43,084 nucleotides of DNA, taken from assembly GCA_045578865.1 (NCBI GenBank), contig JAZNLB010000020.1, positions 1 through 43,084 on the forward strand, read 5' to 3'. Source of the DNA: RGIG2041 sp045578865. Lineage in GTDB: Bacteria; Bacillota; Clostridia; UBA1381; UMGS1253. The notes under the pieces were generated by a model. It was not told the DNA's origin, searched no databases, and was given only the letters and a program-made list of their open reading frames with translations. The translations under genes were made by a program, and so were the position numbers. The number at the start of each line of letters is the position of its first letter. The first letter of the stretch is position 1. Below, piece after piece: positions 7,059 through 15,094 of this stretch.

Positions 7059-8336
7059 ATGACAACAATATGGAATTTTGAGCCGTTGATGCCTGTGTTT
7101 TTTGTGTTGCTTTTTGTTTTAAGTATTATCAATCTGATTTTGCTTTTGAAAAACAAAAGCGCACAGGGCGATGTGGAAAAACTCAAAGAGGAAATTTTAA
7201 AAGATTTGCGTGATGCGCGTATGGAGAACGCACAATACGCAAAAGATAATATGGAAATGATGACAAGGTCTGTAAATGAGACGCTCAAACAGACTTCGGA
7301 TGCACAGGATAAGCGCCTTTCGGAACTCTCAGAGAGATTTCGCTCTATGTCTATGGAAAATGAGCAGAAACTGGAAAACATCCGAAGAACGGTGGAAATT
7401 CGATTAAAAGAGATGCAGGAGAATAACGAAAAGCAACTCGAAACCATTCGCGGTACGGTAGATGAAAAACTGCAAAAGACCTTAAATGAACGCATTGGCG
7501 AATCGTTTAAAGTGGTTAGCGAGAGGTTAGAGCAGGTATACAAGGGCCTCGGTGAAATGCAAACACTTGCCACCGGCGTGGGCGATTTAAAGAAAGTTTT
7601 GTCCAATGTAAAAACGCGCGGTATTTTAGGTGAGTTGCAACTCGGTGCAATTTTAGAGCAAATCCTTTCGCCGGAGCAGTATGAATTAAACATTGTAACG
7701 AAGCCGGGCAGCCGTGATCCCGTGGAATTTGCCATTAAACTGCCGGGGACGGATGACGGATTTGTGTATTTGCCGATTGACTCAAAATTCCCGGGCGATT
7801 TATACTCGGCGCTGATGGATGCGTATGAGAGCGGTAACGCTGACCTCATTAATGTACAACTGCGCGAACTGGATAAGTTTATTAAGCTCTCGGCAAAAAC
7901 CATTCGTGATAAATATGTATCTCCGCCGCAGACGACGGATTTTGCAATTATGTTTTTGCCGTTTGAAGGCTTATATGCAGAGGTTGTAAAGCGTGGACTT
8001 TTAGAGGTATTACAGCGCGATTATAAAATTACGATTGCAGGACCCACAACGATGGCTGCAATGCTTAACAGTTTGCAGATGGGCTTTAGAACCCTTGCGA
8101 TTCAGAAGCATTCCAGCGAAGTCTGGGATGTGCTCGGCGCGGTCAAAACCGAGTTTGAGAAATTCGGTTCTGTTCTTGAGGCAACGCAGGGCAGGCTCGA
8201 CCAAGCAAATCGTGAACTTGAAAAACTTGTCGGCACGCGTACACGCCAAATTCAGCGTGCGCTTAAAAGCGTGACACAGTTGCCTGCATCGGAGAGCAGC
8301 CGTTTGCTCGATGAAACAAATGACATCGAATTGTAA
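7059..8336 (+). CDS. rmuC: RmuC family DNA recombination protein
   Basis: 425 residues. One N-terminal membrane helix (about 8-30), a long coiled coil with regular Glu/Lys/Arg heptads (about 35-165), then the RmuC domain (about 180-400). Recognisable RmuC blocks are TRGILGELQLGAILEQIL, LPIDSKFPGDLYSAL and FLPFEGLYAEVVKRG. RmuC proteins carry a nuclease-like fold and limit inversions at short inverted repeats in E. coli; the exact reaction is unsettled. The start at 7059 is taken because GGGGTGGG lies 4-10 nt upstream and the membrane helix follows; an in-frame TTG at 6981 would add a polar extension derived from repeat flank. It is the first gene with the CGT/CGC-rich arginine usage seen in the rest of the window. 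No strong promoter seen. Confidence 0.9.
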   Translation: MTTIWNFEPLMPVFFVLLFVLSIINLILLLKNKSAQGDVEKLKEEILKDLRDARMENAQYAKDNMEMMTRSVNETLKQTSDAQDKRLSELSERFRSMSMENEQKLENIRRTVEIRLKEMQENNEKQLETIRGTVDEKLQKTLNERIGESFKVVSERLEQVYKGLGEMQTLATGVGDLKKVLSNVKTRGILGELQLGAILEQILSPEQYELNIVTKPGSRDPVEFAIKLPGTDDGFVYLPIDSKFPGDLYSALMDAYESGNADLINVQLRELDKFIKLSAKTIRDKYVSPPQTTDFAIMFLPFEGLYAEVVKRGLLEVLQRDYKITIAGPTTMAAMLNSLQMGFRTLAIQKHSSEVWDVLGAVKTEFEKFGSVLEATQGRLDQANRELEKLVGTRTRQIQRALKSVTQLPASESSRLLDETNDIEL

Positions 8337-8344
8337 AAAATTAG

Positions 8345-8373
8345 TGGACGAATTGAAATTTTTATGGTATAAT
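8345..8373 (+). promoter_or_regulatory. Sigma-A promoter of the asp23-fakA-recG operon
   Basis: TGGACG (8345-8350), 17-nt spacer, perfect TATAAT (8368-8373). It starts 8 nt after the rmuC stop codon and 33 nt before the asp23 start. Confidence 0.6.
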
Positions 8374-8405
8374 AAGACGAATTTGTGTTTAAAGGAGGCA
8401 TACTT

Positions 8406-8765
8406 ATGGCTTTAAAGACAGAAAATGAAAATGGTGCAATTATCATTCAAAACGATGTATTAGCAAAAATAGCCGGTATTGCGGCAACCCATTGCTACGG
8501 TGTTGTAGGCATGGTAACGCGCAAAAAGACAACCGGTCTTGTAAATCTTTTGTTCGGAGATTCTATGGCGAAAGGTGTATCCGTTACAACAACGGAGGAT
8601 GCGAAACTTGCCATTGAGTTACACATTATGGTAGAGTATGGTGTAAATATCGCAGCAATCTGCGAGTCTATCATTAAGGATGTAAAATATAATGTAGAGT
8701 CCATGACCGGATTTAAGGTTGGCAAGGTCAATGTGAATGTAGAAAGTGCAAGAGTAACTGACTAA
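8406..8765 (+). CDS. yloU: Asp23/Gls24 family protein (YloU-like)
   Basis: 119 residues, the family's usual size. The Asp23 pattern is clear: GAIIIQNDVLAKIAGIAATHCYG near the start, the VNIAAICESIIKDVKYNVESMTG helix, and the terminal VGKVNVNVESARV strand. Asp23 proteins are small envelope-associated proteins. This member sits directly before fakA, as yloU does before yloV in Bacillus, so a link to the fatty-acid kinase pathway is likely though its biochemical role is unknown. AAAGGAGG about 8 nt upstream fixes the start at 8406 rather than the earlier in-frame TTG. A second family member is at 28190-28588. Confidence 0.85.
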   Translation: MALKTENENGAIIIQNDVLAKIAGIAATHCYGVVGMVTRKKTTGLVNLLFGDSMAKGVSVTTTEDAKLAIELHIMVEYGVNIAAICESIIKDVKYNVESMTGFKVGKVNVNVESARVTD

Positions 8766-8783
8766 TCGATACGAAATTGTTTT

Positions 8784-10454
8784 ATGGGGGCGATTCCTAT
8801 TCTTACTACGATAGACGGCATGCATTTTGCCAATATGATTCATTCCGCATCGAATCATTTAAATAATCATAAAGTTGAAGTCGATACTTTAAATGTATTT
8901 CCGGTTCCGGACGGCGATACCGGTACCAATATGTCCTTAACTTTTACAGCGGCGGCAGACGAAGTGAAAAAATTTGTAACTGCATCGGCTGAAGAGGTTG
9001 GGAAGGCGCTTGCGAGTGCATCTTTGCGCGGTGCGCGCGGTAACTCCGGCGTTATTTTGTCCCAGCTTTGCCGTGGTATTTCCAAATCGTTGGCAGGGAA
9101 GGCATCTGTGGACGCTGTTGGTTTTGCGGCGGCGTTGCAAAACGGCGTGGAGACGGCGTATAAAGCGGTTATGCGTCCGACCGAGGGCACAATTCTGACG
9201 GTAGCGCGTATGACGGCAGCTGCTGCGGTAGAAGCAGCAAAGAGTGAAACTGACATTGAAAAGGTGTTTTCTGTTGCGCTTGAAGCAGGCAGACAAGCAC
9301 TTGCCAATACGCCTAATCAGTTGCCGGTGTTAAAAGAAGCCGGTGTTGTAGATGCCGGTGGTGCAGGTCTTATTTATCTTTTGGAGGGTGCGTATATTGC
9401 GCTTACCACCGGTAAGGTTGTCGAACTTGAAGCCGGCGCGCAGGCACCGCAAATGGCGGCGCCGGAAGCGGCACAGACCTCTATTCGTCCGGAAGATATC
9501 AAGTTTGGCTACTGCACGGAATTTATCATTGATAAAAAGAATCCAGAGGTGAATGTGGCGAAATTTAGCGAGATTATTGATCCGAAGGGCGATTGCAAAC
9601 TCGTTATTGACGATGATGATATCGTAAAGGTGCACATTCATACCAATCATCCGGGCTTTGTTTTGGAAGAAGCTTTAAAACTCGGAGCACTTTCTAAAAT
9701 TAAGATTGATAATATGCGTATGCAACATTCGAGTATTCTCGAAGCTGAGCAGGCACCGGCGCAGGAAGCAGCGCCGGCAAAAGAAGAAAGACCGCATAAG
9801 CCGTACGGTTTTGTAGCGGTAACTGCCGGAGAAGGTCTTGCCGACATTTTCCGAGATTACGGTGCAGATGAAATTATTGAAGGCGGACAGACGATGAATC
9901 CGAGCACCAATGATGTGCTGACGGCGGTTGAGAAAATCAATGCGGATTGCATCTATGTATTGCCGAATAATAAAAATATTATTTTGGCGGCACAGCAGGC
10001 TGCGGAACTTGCCGAAACGAAGGTGGTTGTTCTGCCGACAAAGACCGTGCCACAGGGCTATGCCGCAATGATGGCGTTTTTGCCGCATTTAGATGAAACG
10101 ACCAATACTGCAGCTATGACAGAAGCGATTTCTATGGTTAAGACCGCGCAGGTAACATATGCAGTGCGTGATACCAGTGTGTCCGGCAAGGAGATTGCAG
10201 AAGGGGATATCATCGGTATTTGTGAAGGTGAAATCACAACGGTCGGTGAAAAGCCGTCAAAAGTGTGCCGCGAGCTCATTAAAGGTATGGTTGATGATGA
10301 ATCGAGCGTCATCTCTGTATTCTACGGCAGCGATGTTACCGATGAAGAAGCGGAAAAACTTGCAGAGAAACTGGAAGAAAAGTATCCGGATTTGGATGTA
10401 ATGCTTCAAAACGGTAAACAGCCGTTATACTACTATATCATTTCCGTGGAGTGA
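8784..10454 (+). CDS. fakA: Fatty acid kinase catalytic subunit (DAK2/DhaL plus DegV-like C-terminal domain)
   Basis: 556 residues. The N-terminal DhaL-type kinase domain has NVFPVPDGDTGTNMSLTF at about residues 39-56 (Mg-ATP-binding aspartates) and SLRGARGNSGVILSQ at about 97-111. The C-terminal half (from about 345) matches the FakA core ending VMLQNGKQPLYYYIISVE. FakA phosphorylates fatty acids held by a FakB (DegV) partner, feeding phospholipid synthesis; no fakB is in the window. A low-complexity Ala/Pro/Glu linker lies near residues 316-336 (EAEQAPAQEAAPAKEER). The ATG at 8784 has no good ribosome site, and translation may be coupled to asp23, 18 nt upstream. Its stop overlaps the region carrying the recG ribosome site. 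Confidence 0.92.
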   Translation: MGAIPILTTIDGMHFANMIHSASNHLNNHKVEVDTLNVFPVPDGDTGTNMSLTFTAAADEVKKFVTASAEEVGKALASASLRGARGNSGVILSQLCRGISKSLAGKASVDAVGFAAALQNGVETAYKAVMRPTEGTILTVARMTAAAAVEAAKSETDIEKVFSVALEAGRQALANTPNQLPVLKEAGVVDAGGAGLIYLLEGAYIALTTGKVVELEAGAQAPQMAAPEAAQTSIRPEDIKFGYCTEFIIDKKNPEVNVAKFSEIIDPKGDCKLVIDDDDIVKVHIHTNHPGFVLEEALKLGALSKIKIDNMRMQHSSILEAEQAPAQEAAPAKEERPHKPYGFVAVTAGEGLADIFRDYGADEIIEGGQTMNPSTNDVLTAVEKINADCIYVLPNNKNIILAAQQAAELAETKVVVLPTKTVPQGYAAMMAFLPHLDETTNTAAMTEAISMVKTAQVTYAVRDTSVSGKEIAEGDIIGICEGEITTVGEKPSKVCRELIKGMVDDESSVISVFYGSDVTDEEAEKLAEKLEEKYPDLDVMLQNGKQPLYYYIISVE

Positions 10455-10459
10455 TGGGC

Positions 10460-12505
10460 ATGCTTTTAAAACCCATAACGGCACTCAAAGGCGTAGGTCC
10501 GGCAAAGGCAAAAGACTTTGCTCATGTAGGCGTTCAAACGGTGCAAGATTTACTTACCTATTTGCCGCGTGACTATGAAGACAGAAGTGCGACTAAAACA
10601 ATCATTGAAGCAAATGACGGTGAAACGGTGTGCATAATTGCCACCGTTTTTTCGCCTGTGTATGCACGGCATATCCGCAAGGGTTTGTCGCTTTACAGTG
10701 TCGATTTGGTGGATGAAACAGGAAAAATTACCGCCACTTGGTTTAACAATAAGTATATACAAAACAGTTTAAAAAAAGGCGAATGGTATTCCTTTTACGG
10801 TACGGTAAAGAAAATCGGCGGCAAAAAGCAACTGGACAATCCGATTTTTGAACCGGCACAAAAAGGTGTAAGCACGGGGCGGATTGTACCGATTTATCCG
10901 CTCAGTGGCAATTTAACGCAGAAATCTGTGCAGACTTTGATGGCGCAGGCAGTGGAATTTGTGGATTTGTTACCTGAGTGTATACCGGAATATCTGCGCC
11001 GTGAATTTGAACTTTGCGATAAAAATTATGCGTATACGAACATTCATTTTCCGCAGAGTTTTCATGATTATCAGATTGCACGAAAACGACTGGTGTTTGA
11101 GGAATTGTTTTTGTTGCAGATGGCGCTTAGCAGCATCAAAGCACAGGCGAAGCGCAAAACAACCTATGTGTTTGATGGCTTGTCGGCAACGCGTGATTTT
11201 GTGGAAGGTTTGCCGTTTGAACTTACGGGTGCACAAAAGCGCGTTGTAGGGGAAATTTTGCAAGATTTTAAAAGCGGTGCGCCGGCGAATCGCTTGGTGC
11301 AAGGCGATGTCGGCTCCGGTAAGACGGTGGTGGCTGCTGCGGCGATGGCTGCGGTCGGCGCACAGGGTTACTGTTCGGCTATGATGGCACCAACGGAAAT
11401 TTTAGCATTACAGCATTATGAAACCTTGACAAAATTTTTAGGCGATAAGCAAAGGATTTGCCTGTTAACCGGCTCGCTTACATCGGCTAAAAAGCAAAAA
11501 TTGCAGGCAGAGATTGCGGCAGGGCAATATGATATTATTGTCGGAACGCATGCGCTGATTCAAAGCAAGGTAGACATACCGAATCTTGCCTTGGTTGTTA
11601 CCGATGAACAACACCGTTTCGGCGTATTGCAACGCGAAGCAATGGAAGCGAAGGGCAATAAACCGCATACGGTGGTCATGAGTGCAACGCCGATTCCGAG
11701 AACGCTGGCGCTGATTTTGTACGGCGATCTGGACATTTCAGTGATTGATGAATTGCCGCCGGGCAGAAAAAAGATTGAAACTTATTGTATTGATGAAGAC
11801 AAGCGTGAGCGCATGTACAATTTTGTCCGTCAGCAGGTAGATGCAGGGCGACAGGTATATATTGTCTGCCCGTTGGTGGAAGAATCCGAAAGTGAAGCGG
11901 TGGATTTATCCGAACTTAAAAATGTAACGGACTATGCAGAAAAGCTGCAGACGGATGTCTTTAAAGAGTATACGGTCGCATTTTTACACGGGCGAATGAA
12001 ACCGGCACAAAAGGATGAGATTATGCGCCGGTTTAAATCGGGCGAAATACAAATTTTGATTTCTACAACGGTCATTGAAGTAGGCGTAGATGTACCTAAT
12101 GCTAATTTGATGATCATCGAAAATGCAGAACGCTTTGGCCTTAGCCAACTGCATCAGTTGCGCGGCCGTGTAGGGCGCGGGGCAGAACAAAGTTATTGCG
12201 TGCTGTTAAATCGCTCCTCCGGAGAAACTGCAAAAAAACGCATGCAAGTAATGTGTGCTTCCAATGACGGATTTTATATTTCGCAGGAAGACTTAAAACT
12301 TCGCGGTCCGGGTGACTTTTTCGGCGTACGCCAGCATGGTCTACCGAGCATGAAGATTGCCAATCTGTTTACAGATGCACAAATTTTAAAACTTGCACAG
12401 GCGGCGGTGGAGCGCGTGCTTTCGATTGACCCGCAACTTCAAATGGTACAGCACGACCAAATCCGTACACAAATACAGAATCTTTCGACGAGGCTTATAA
12501 ATTAA
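10460..12505 (+). CDS. recG: ATP-dependent DNA helicase RecG
   Basis: 681 residues, full length. N-terminal wedge/OB region starts LKPITALKGVGPAKAKDF. Helicase motif I GDVGSGKT is at about residue 282, motif II DEQHRFGV at about 383, motif III MSATPIPRTLA, and the C-terminal helicase lobe includes STTVIEVGVDVPNA and the Q-rich HQLRGRVGRG. RecG remodels stalled forks and Holliday junctions. The ATG at 10460 is preferred: GGAG (10448-10451) sits 8 nt upstream, overlapping the fakA stop. The ATG at 10454 is too close. Third gene of the asp23-fakA-recG operon, an arrangement conserved in Firmicutes. Confidence 0.93.
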   Translation: MLLKPITALKGVGPAKAKDFAHVGVQTVQDLLTYLPRDYEDRSATKTIIEANDGETVCIIATVFSPVYARHIRKGLSLYSVDLVDETGKITATWFNNKYIQNSLKKGEWYSFYGTVKKIGGKKQLDNPIFEPAQKGVSTGRIVPIYPLSGNLTQKSVQTLMAQAVEFVDLLPECIPEYLRREFELCDKNYAYTNIHFPQSFHDYQIARKRLVFEELFLLQMALSSIKAQAKRKTTYVFDGLSATRDFVEGLPFELTGAQKRVVGEILQDFKSGAPANRLVQGDVGSGKTVVAAAAMAAVGAQGYCSAMMAPTEILALQHYETLTKFLGDKQRICLLTGSLTSAKKQKLQAEIAAGQYDIIVGTHALIQSKVDIPNLALVVTDEQHRFGVLQREAMEAKGNKPHTVVMSATPIPRTLALILYGDLDISVIDELPPGRKKIETYCIDEDKRERMYNFVRQQVDAGRQVYIVCPLVEESESEAVDLSELKNVTDYAEKLQTDVFKEYTVAFLHGRMKPAQKDEIMRRFKSGEIQILISTTVIEVGVDVPNANLMIIENAERFGLSQLHQLRGRVGRGAEQSYCVLLNRSSGETAKKRMQVMCASNDGFYISQEDLKLRGPGDFFGVRQHGLPSMKIANLFTDAQILKLAQAAVERVLSIDPQLQMVQHDQIRTQIQNLSTRLIN

Positions 12506-12596
12506 AAAATAGAGAAAAAGCCATTTTTTACACCTTATAAAAAAATCTGATTTGCACAAATTATGAGTGTAAACCAGATGAGGAGGTGAAAAAGAA

Positions 12597-12791
12597 ATGG
12601 CTAGAAATAAGCAGAACCTTGTTCCGGAAGCGCGTGAAGCGTTGAACAGATTTAAGATGGAAGCAGCAAGTGAAGTTGGTGTAAACCTCAAAGAAGGTTA
12701 CAACGGTGACTTGACCAGCAAGCAGGCAGGCAGCGTAGGCGGTCAGATGGTAAAGAAGATGATTAGCTCTTACGAGCAGAACATGAAGTAA
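12597..12791 (+). CDS. Alpha/beta-type small acid-soluble spore protein (SASP)
   Basis: 64 residues. It contains both SASP signatures: the N-terminal KMEAASEVGVNLKEGYNGDLTSK with its germination-protease cleavage region, and the C-terminal GSVGGQMVKKMI. These proteins coat DNA in the dormant spore, protecting it from UV and heat, and are degraded by Gpr on germination. A strong ribosome site (AGGAGGTGA, 12581-12589) precedes the ATG by 7 nt, fitting a highly expressed protein. A weak sigma-G-like pair (TTATA at 12535, CAAATTA at 12557, 17-nt spacing) lies upstream; I do not claim it firmly. Good direct evidence that the organism makes endospores. Confidence 0.95.
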   Translation: MARNKQNLVPEAREALNRFKMEAASEVGVNLKEGYNGDLTSKQAGSVGGQMVKKMISSYEQNMK

Positions 12792-12807
12792 GAAACGAAA
12801 ATCGAGC

Positions 12808-12847
12808 AAAATTGGGCATGTGTCAATTCTGACAGATGCCCAATTTT
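12808..12847 (+). terminator. Strong hairpin terminator after the SASP gene
   Basis: Stem of 17 pairs interrupted by one G/G mismatch (AAAATTGGGCAT-g-TGTCA / TGACA-g-ATGCCCAATTTT). The next gene's ribosome site begins within 10 nt of the hairpin. Confidence 0.7.
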
Positions 12848-12862
12848 CCATTTGGAGAAAGT

Positions 12863-13663
12863 ATGAAAGAGAAGATAAAAAAAATTAAGATTGTGCGTTT
12901 ATGCCTTTGGTGCGGCATGATTGCAAATAAATATGAACTTTCTCTGGTATCGGCGGGAATCGCATATTATTTTACTTTGTCGATTTTTCCGTTTTTAATG
13001 TTTTTGGCAGCCTTGTTGGGTTTGTTAAATTTACAGACAGAAGCATTTGCCTTAGTGCTGAGCACCCTGCTGTCGGATACGGTCGCCGATACGGTGTTTG
13101 GTTATTATACTTACCTTACATCGGTGTCTAATGTGCATTCCCTGCTCATTGGTTTGGGACTGAGTTTGTATTCTGCATCTCGCGCCATCGGTGCTTTGGT
13201 GCAGGGTATACAAAAAATGTATGCCGGAAAGAGCGAAAAAAATTTTTTAAAAAGGCTGATTTGGTCTGTTTTATTTACTGCCGGCATGGGAGCAGTTTTA
13301 CTGATTTTGTTGATTTTTGCCTCCGTGCTGGGCAGTATTCCTGCGCTGTTTGGTTCCGGCTTTTCGGTGTATTTGCTCTGTGTTGCGGTTGTGTTTTTGA
13401 TTTTAATTACCTTTTACAGTCTTGCACCTAGTCCGCACCAGCGTATCGCTCATGTATGGCCCGGTGGGTTGTTGTGTGTCGTGCTTTTGCATATAATCAG
13501 TGCCGGTGTCGGTATCTATGTGCGACTGTCCGTGCGTTTTTCGGTGCTTTACGGCTCTCTGGGCGCTATTGTAGTGGTGATGTTGTGGCTTTATCTGTTT
13601 GGCTACTGCGTATTGATTGGAGCGCTTTTAAATCGTTGTATGGCAATCAAAAAAGGAGCCTAG
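12863..13663 (+). CDS. YihY/BrkB family integral membrane protein
   Basis: 266 residues with about six membrane helices. The N-terminal block (ELSLVSAGIAYYFTLSIFPFLMFLAALLG) and GSLGAIVVVMLWLYLFGYCVLIGALLN near the C-terminus are characteristic of the YihY/UPF0761 family (long misannotated as RNase BN). Function is unsettled; some relatives are proposed envelope-lipid transporters. GGAG 6 nt before 12863 fixes the start; the upstream in-frame ATG (12836) lies inside the terminator hairpin. The stop codon is in the loop of the terminator shared with coaX. No own promoter seen, so expression may come from read-through or a weak site. Confidence 0.88.
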   Translation: MKEKIKKIKIVRLCLWCGMIANKYELSLVSAGIAYYFTLSIFPFLMFLAALLGLLNLQTEAFALVLSTLLSDTVADTVFGYYTYLTSVSNVHSLLIGLGLSLYSASRAIGALVQGIQKMYAGKSEKNFLKRLIWSVLFTAGMGAVLLILLIFASVLGSIPALFGSGFSVYLLCVAVVFLILITFYSLAPSPHQRIAHVWPGGLLCVVLLHIISAGVGIYVRLSVRFSVLYGSLGAIVVVMLWLYLFGYCVLIGALLNRCMAIKKGA

Positions 13664-13671
13664 GCTCCTTT
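13652..13671. terminator. Bidirectional terminator between yihY-type gene and coaX
   Basis: Perfect nine-pair stem AAAGGAGCC/GGCTCCTTT with a two-base loop. The TAG stop of the + strand gene starts in that loop, and A/T-rich runs lie on both sides, so it can serve both convergent genes. Confidence 0.7.
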
Positions 13672-13675
13672 CAAT

Positions 13676-14437
13676 TTATTGATTCATATCATAGAGCAAC
13701 TTTAAGCCTTTGAGCGTTAAGTTCGGATCTAAGATGTCAATGACATCAGTTGCTTCTTTAACTAACGAAGCTACACCGCCGGTAGCGATGACTTGTGCAG
13801 GACCCATTTGCTTATGCATACGGCTGACGATGCTCTCGATTTGTCCCGCATAACCGTAAATTGCGCCGGATTGCATCGAATTTACGGTGTTTGTACCGAT
13901 GACATTTTCCGGTCGGATCAGTTCGATTTTCGGCAATTTTGCCGTTTTCTCAATCAAGGCATCGAGTGCAATTTTGATACCGGGACAAATGACGCCGCCG
14001 AGATAGTCTCCGTTTGCTTTGAGTGCACAAAATGTAGTCGCCGTACCGAAATCGATGATGATGCTGTCGCCGGGATAGAGGTTATGTACGGCTACGGCAT
14101 TTACGATGCGGTCAGCGCCGACTTCGCTCGGATTGTCTGTTAAAATGCGAAGGCCGGTATTTACATCTTTGCCGATAATAATCGGTGTATGTTTTAAATA
14201 GCGCTTAATGGCGCGCTCTAAAGAAAACATAATCTGCGGCACAACAGAGGAAACCACAACCGCTTCGATATCGCAGATTTGCAGACCACTGTGCGCTAAA
14301 AGTTGCGAAAAGAAAATACCTGTTTCATCTGAACTGCGCTGAAAATCTGTCGACATTCTCCAACTGCGGATGAGTTCGTTGCCTTCAAATGCACCGACAA
14401 CAATATTTGTGTTACCAACATCAATTACAATAATCAT
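13676..14437 (-). CDS. coaX: Type III pantothenate kinase
   Basis: 253 residues. N-terminal IVIDVGNTNIVVGAF is the phosphate-binding loop. The EVGADRIVNAVA block carries the catalytic aspartate, followed by IIDFGTATTFCAL and GGVICPGIKIALDAL. The enzyme phosphorylates pantothenate in the first step of coenzyme A synthesis and belongs to the ASKHA fold; type III enzymes typically need monovalent cations and resist CoA feedback. The start is supported by GAGGTGAT about 4 nt upstream on the minus strand. It lies 4 nt after the stop of the upstream phosphodiesterase gene, so the two form an operon from the promoter at 14949-14977. Confidence 0.94.
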   Translation of the reverse strand: MIIVIDVGNTNIVVGAFEGNELIRSWRMSTDFQRSSDETGIFFSQLLAHSGLQICDIEAVVVSSVVPQIMFSLERAIKRYLKHTPIIIGKDVNTGLRILTDNPSEVGADRIVNAVAVHNLYPGDSIIIDFGTATTFCALKANGDYLGGVICPGIKIALDALIEKTAKLPKIELIRPENVIGTNTVNSMQSGAIYGYAGQIESIVSRMHKQMGPAQVIATGGVASLVKEATDVIDILDPNLTLKGLKLLYDMNQ

Positions 14438-14441
14438 TTTA

Positions 14442-14918
14442 TCACCTCAGGCCAAGTATATCGGTTTTTACTTCTCCATTTTCAATTTCCAGGACGGCGC
14501 AGGTCGGCCATATGCCGCTTGCGCTGCCGGGGTTTAATATCAATATGCCGTTTTCCGTGCGTGTGCAGGATTGATGCGTATGCCCGAACACCGCAACGCT
14601 TGCACCATGCTGTCCGGCAGCATCGGCAAGGTTTTCGTAAGTTTCTTTTACATTGTAACGGTGTCCGTGGGTCAAAAACAGTTTTACGCCGCTAAAATCC
14701 AAAACCAGATCAGCAGGTAAATTAGTGTTTGCAAAGTAATCATTGTTGCCGCGTACGCCATAAATTGCCAATTTGGGGAAGGCTTTTTTTATGGTTTCAA
14801 CATCCTCGGCAACATCACCTGCGTGCAAAACGGCATCCGTTTGACTGTGCATGTTTTCCAAAAAACGAATACAAAGTTCTGTATGTCTGTGCGTGTCGGA
14901 AAAAGCAAAAATACGCAT
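14442..14918 (-). CDS. YfcE/MJ0936-type metallophosphodiesterase
   Basis: 158 residues. Calcineurin-like phosphoesterase motifs are in order: FSDTHRH (DxH), HAGDVAE (GDxx), RGNND (GNHD-like, here GNND as usual for the family), THGH and FGHTHQS. Family members are Mn/Ni-dependent phosphodiesterases acting on small phosphodiester substrates; the physiological substrate is unknown. In many Clostridia a YfcE-type gene sits near rdgB/rph; here it is paired with coaX. AGGAGA 9 nt upstream supports the start. Confidence 0.9.
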   Translation of the reverse strand: MRIFAFSDTHRHTELCIRFLENMHSQTDAVLHAGDVAEDVETIKKAFPKLAIYGVRGNNDYFANTNLPADLVLDFSGVKLFLTHGHRYNVKETYENLADAAGQHGASVAVFGHTHQSCTRTENGILILNPGSASGIWPTCAVLEIENGEVKTDILGLR

Positions 14919-14948
14919 GTTGAAAATCTCCTGTATTATGATATCGTT

Positions 14949-14977
14949 ATTTTATCACAAAAGCGCGCATGATACAA
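14949..14977 (-). promoter_or_regulatory. Sigma-A promoter for phosphodiesterase-coaX
   Basis: Read on the minus strand: TTGTAT (14977-14972), 17-nt spacer, TAAAAT (14954-14949). It is 31 nt upstream of the start at 14918, and divergent from the glnN promoter about 40 bp away. Confidence 0.6.
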
Positions 14978-15018
14978 TAAAAAAATCATTTCTTTTTTAT
15001 TACCGGTTGGAAAAGAAG

Positions 15019-15047
15019 TTGACATTAAAATGGGTGTGATGTATAAT
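15019..15047 (+). promoter_or_regulatory. Consensus sigma-A promoter of glnN
   Basis: TTGACA (15019-15024), 17-nt spacer, TATAAT (15042-15047): a perfect match in both boxes. It lies 48 nt before the start codon. No obvious GlnR-type inverted repeat or other operator is visible in the short leader. Confidence 0.85.
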
Positions 15048-15094
15048 ATTTAGGTGTTTTTTAGGTTTTTATACAGAAAAATCGGAGGTAGATT

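Noticed and set aside
6998..7903. Long minus-strand open frame opposite rmuC
   Set aside because: Ser/Phe-rich shadow of the coiled-coil coding strand, no ribosome site, no family.
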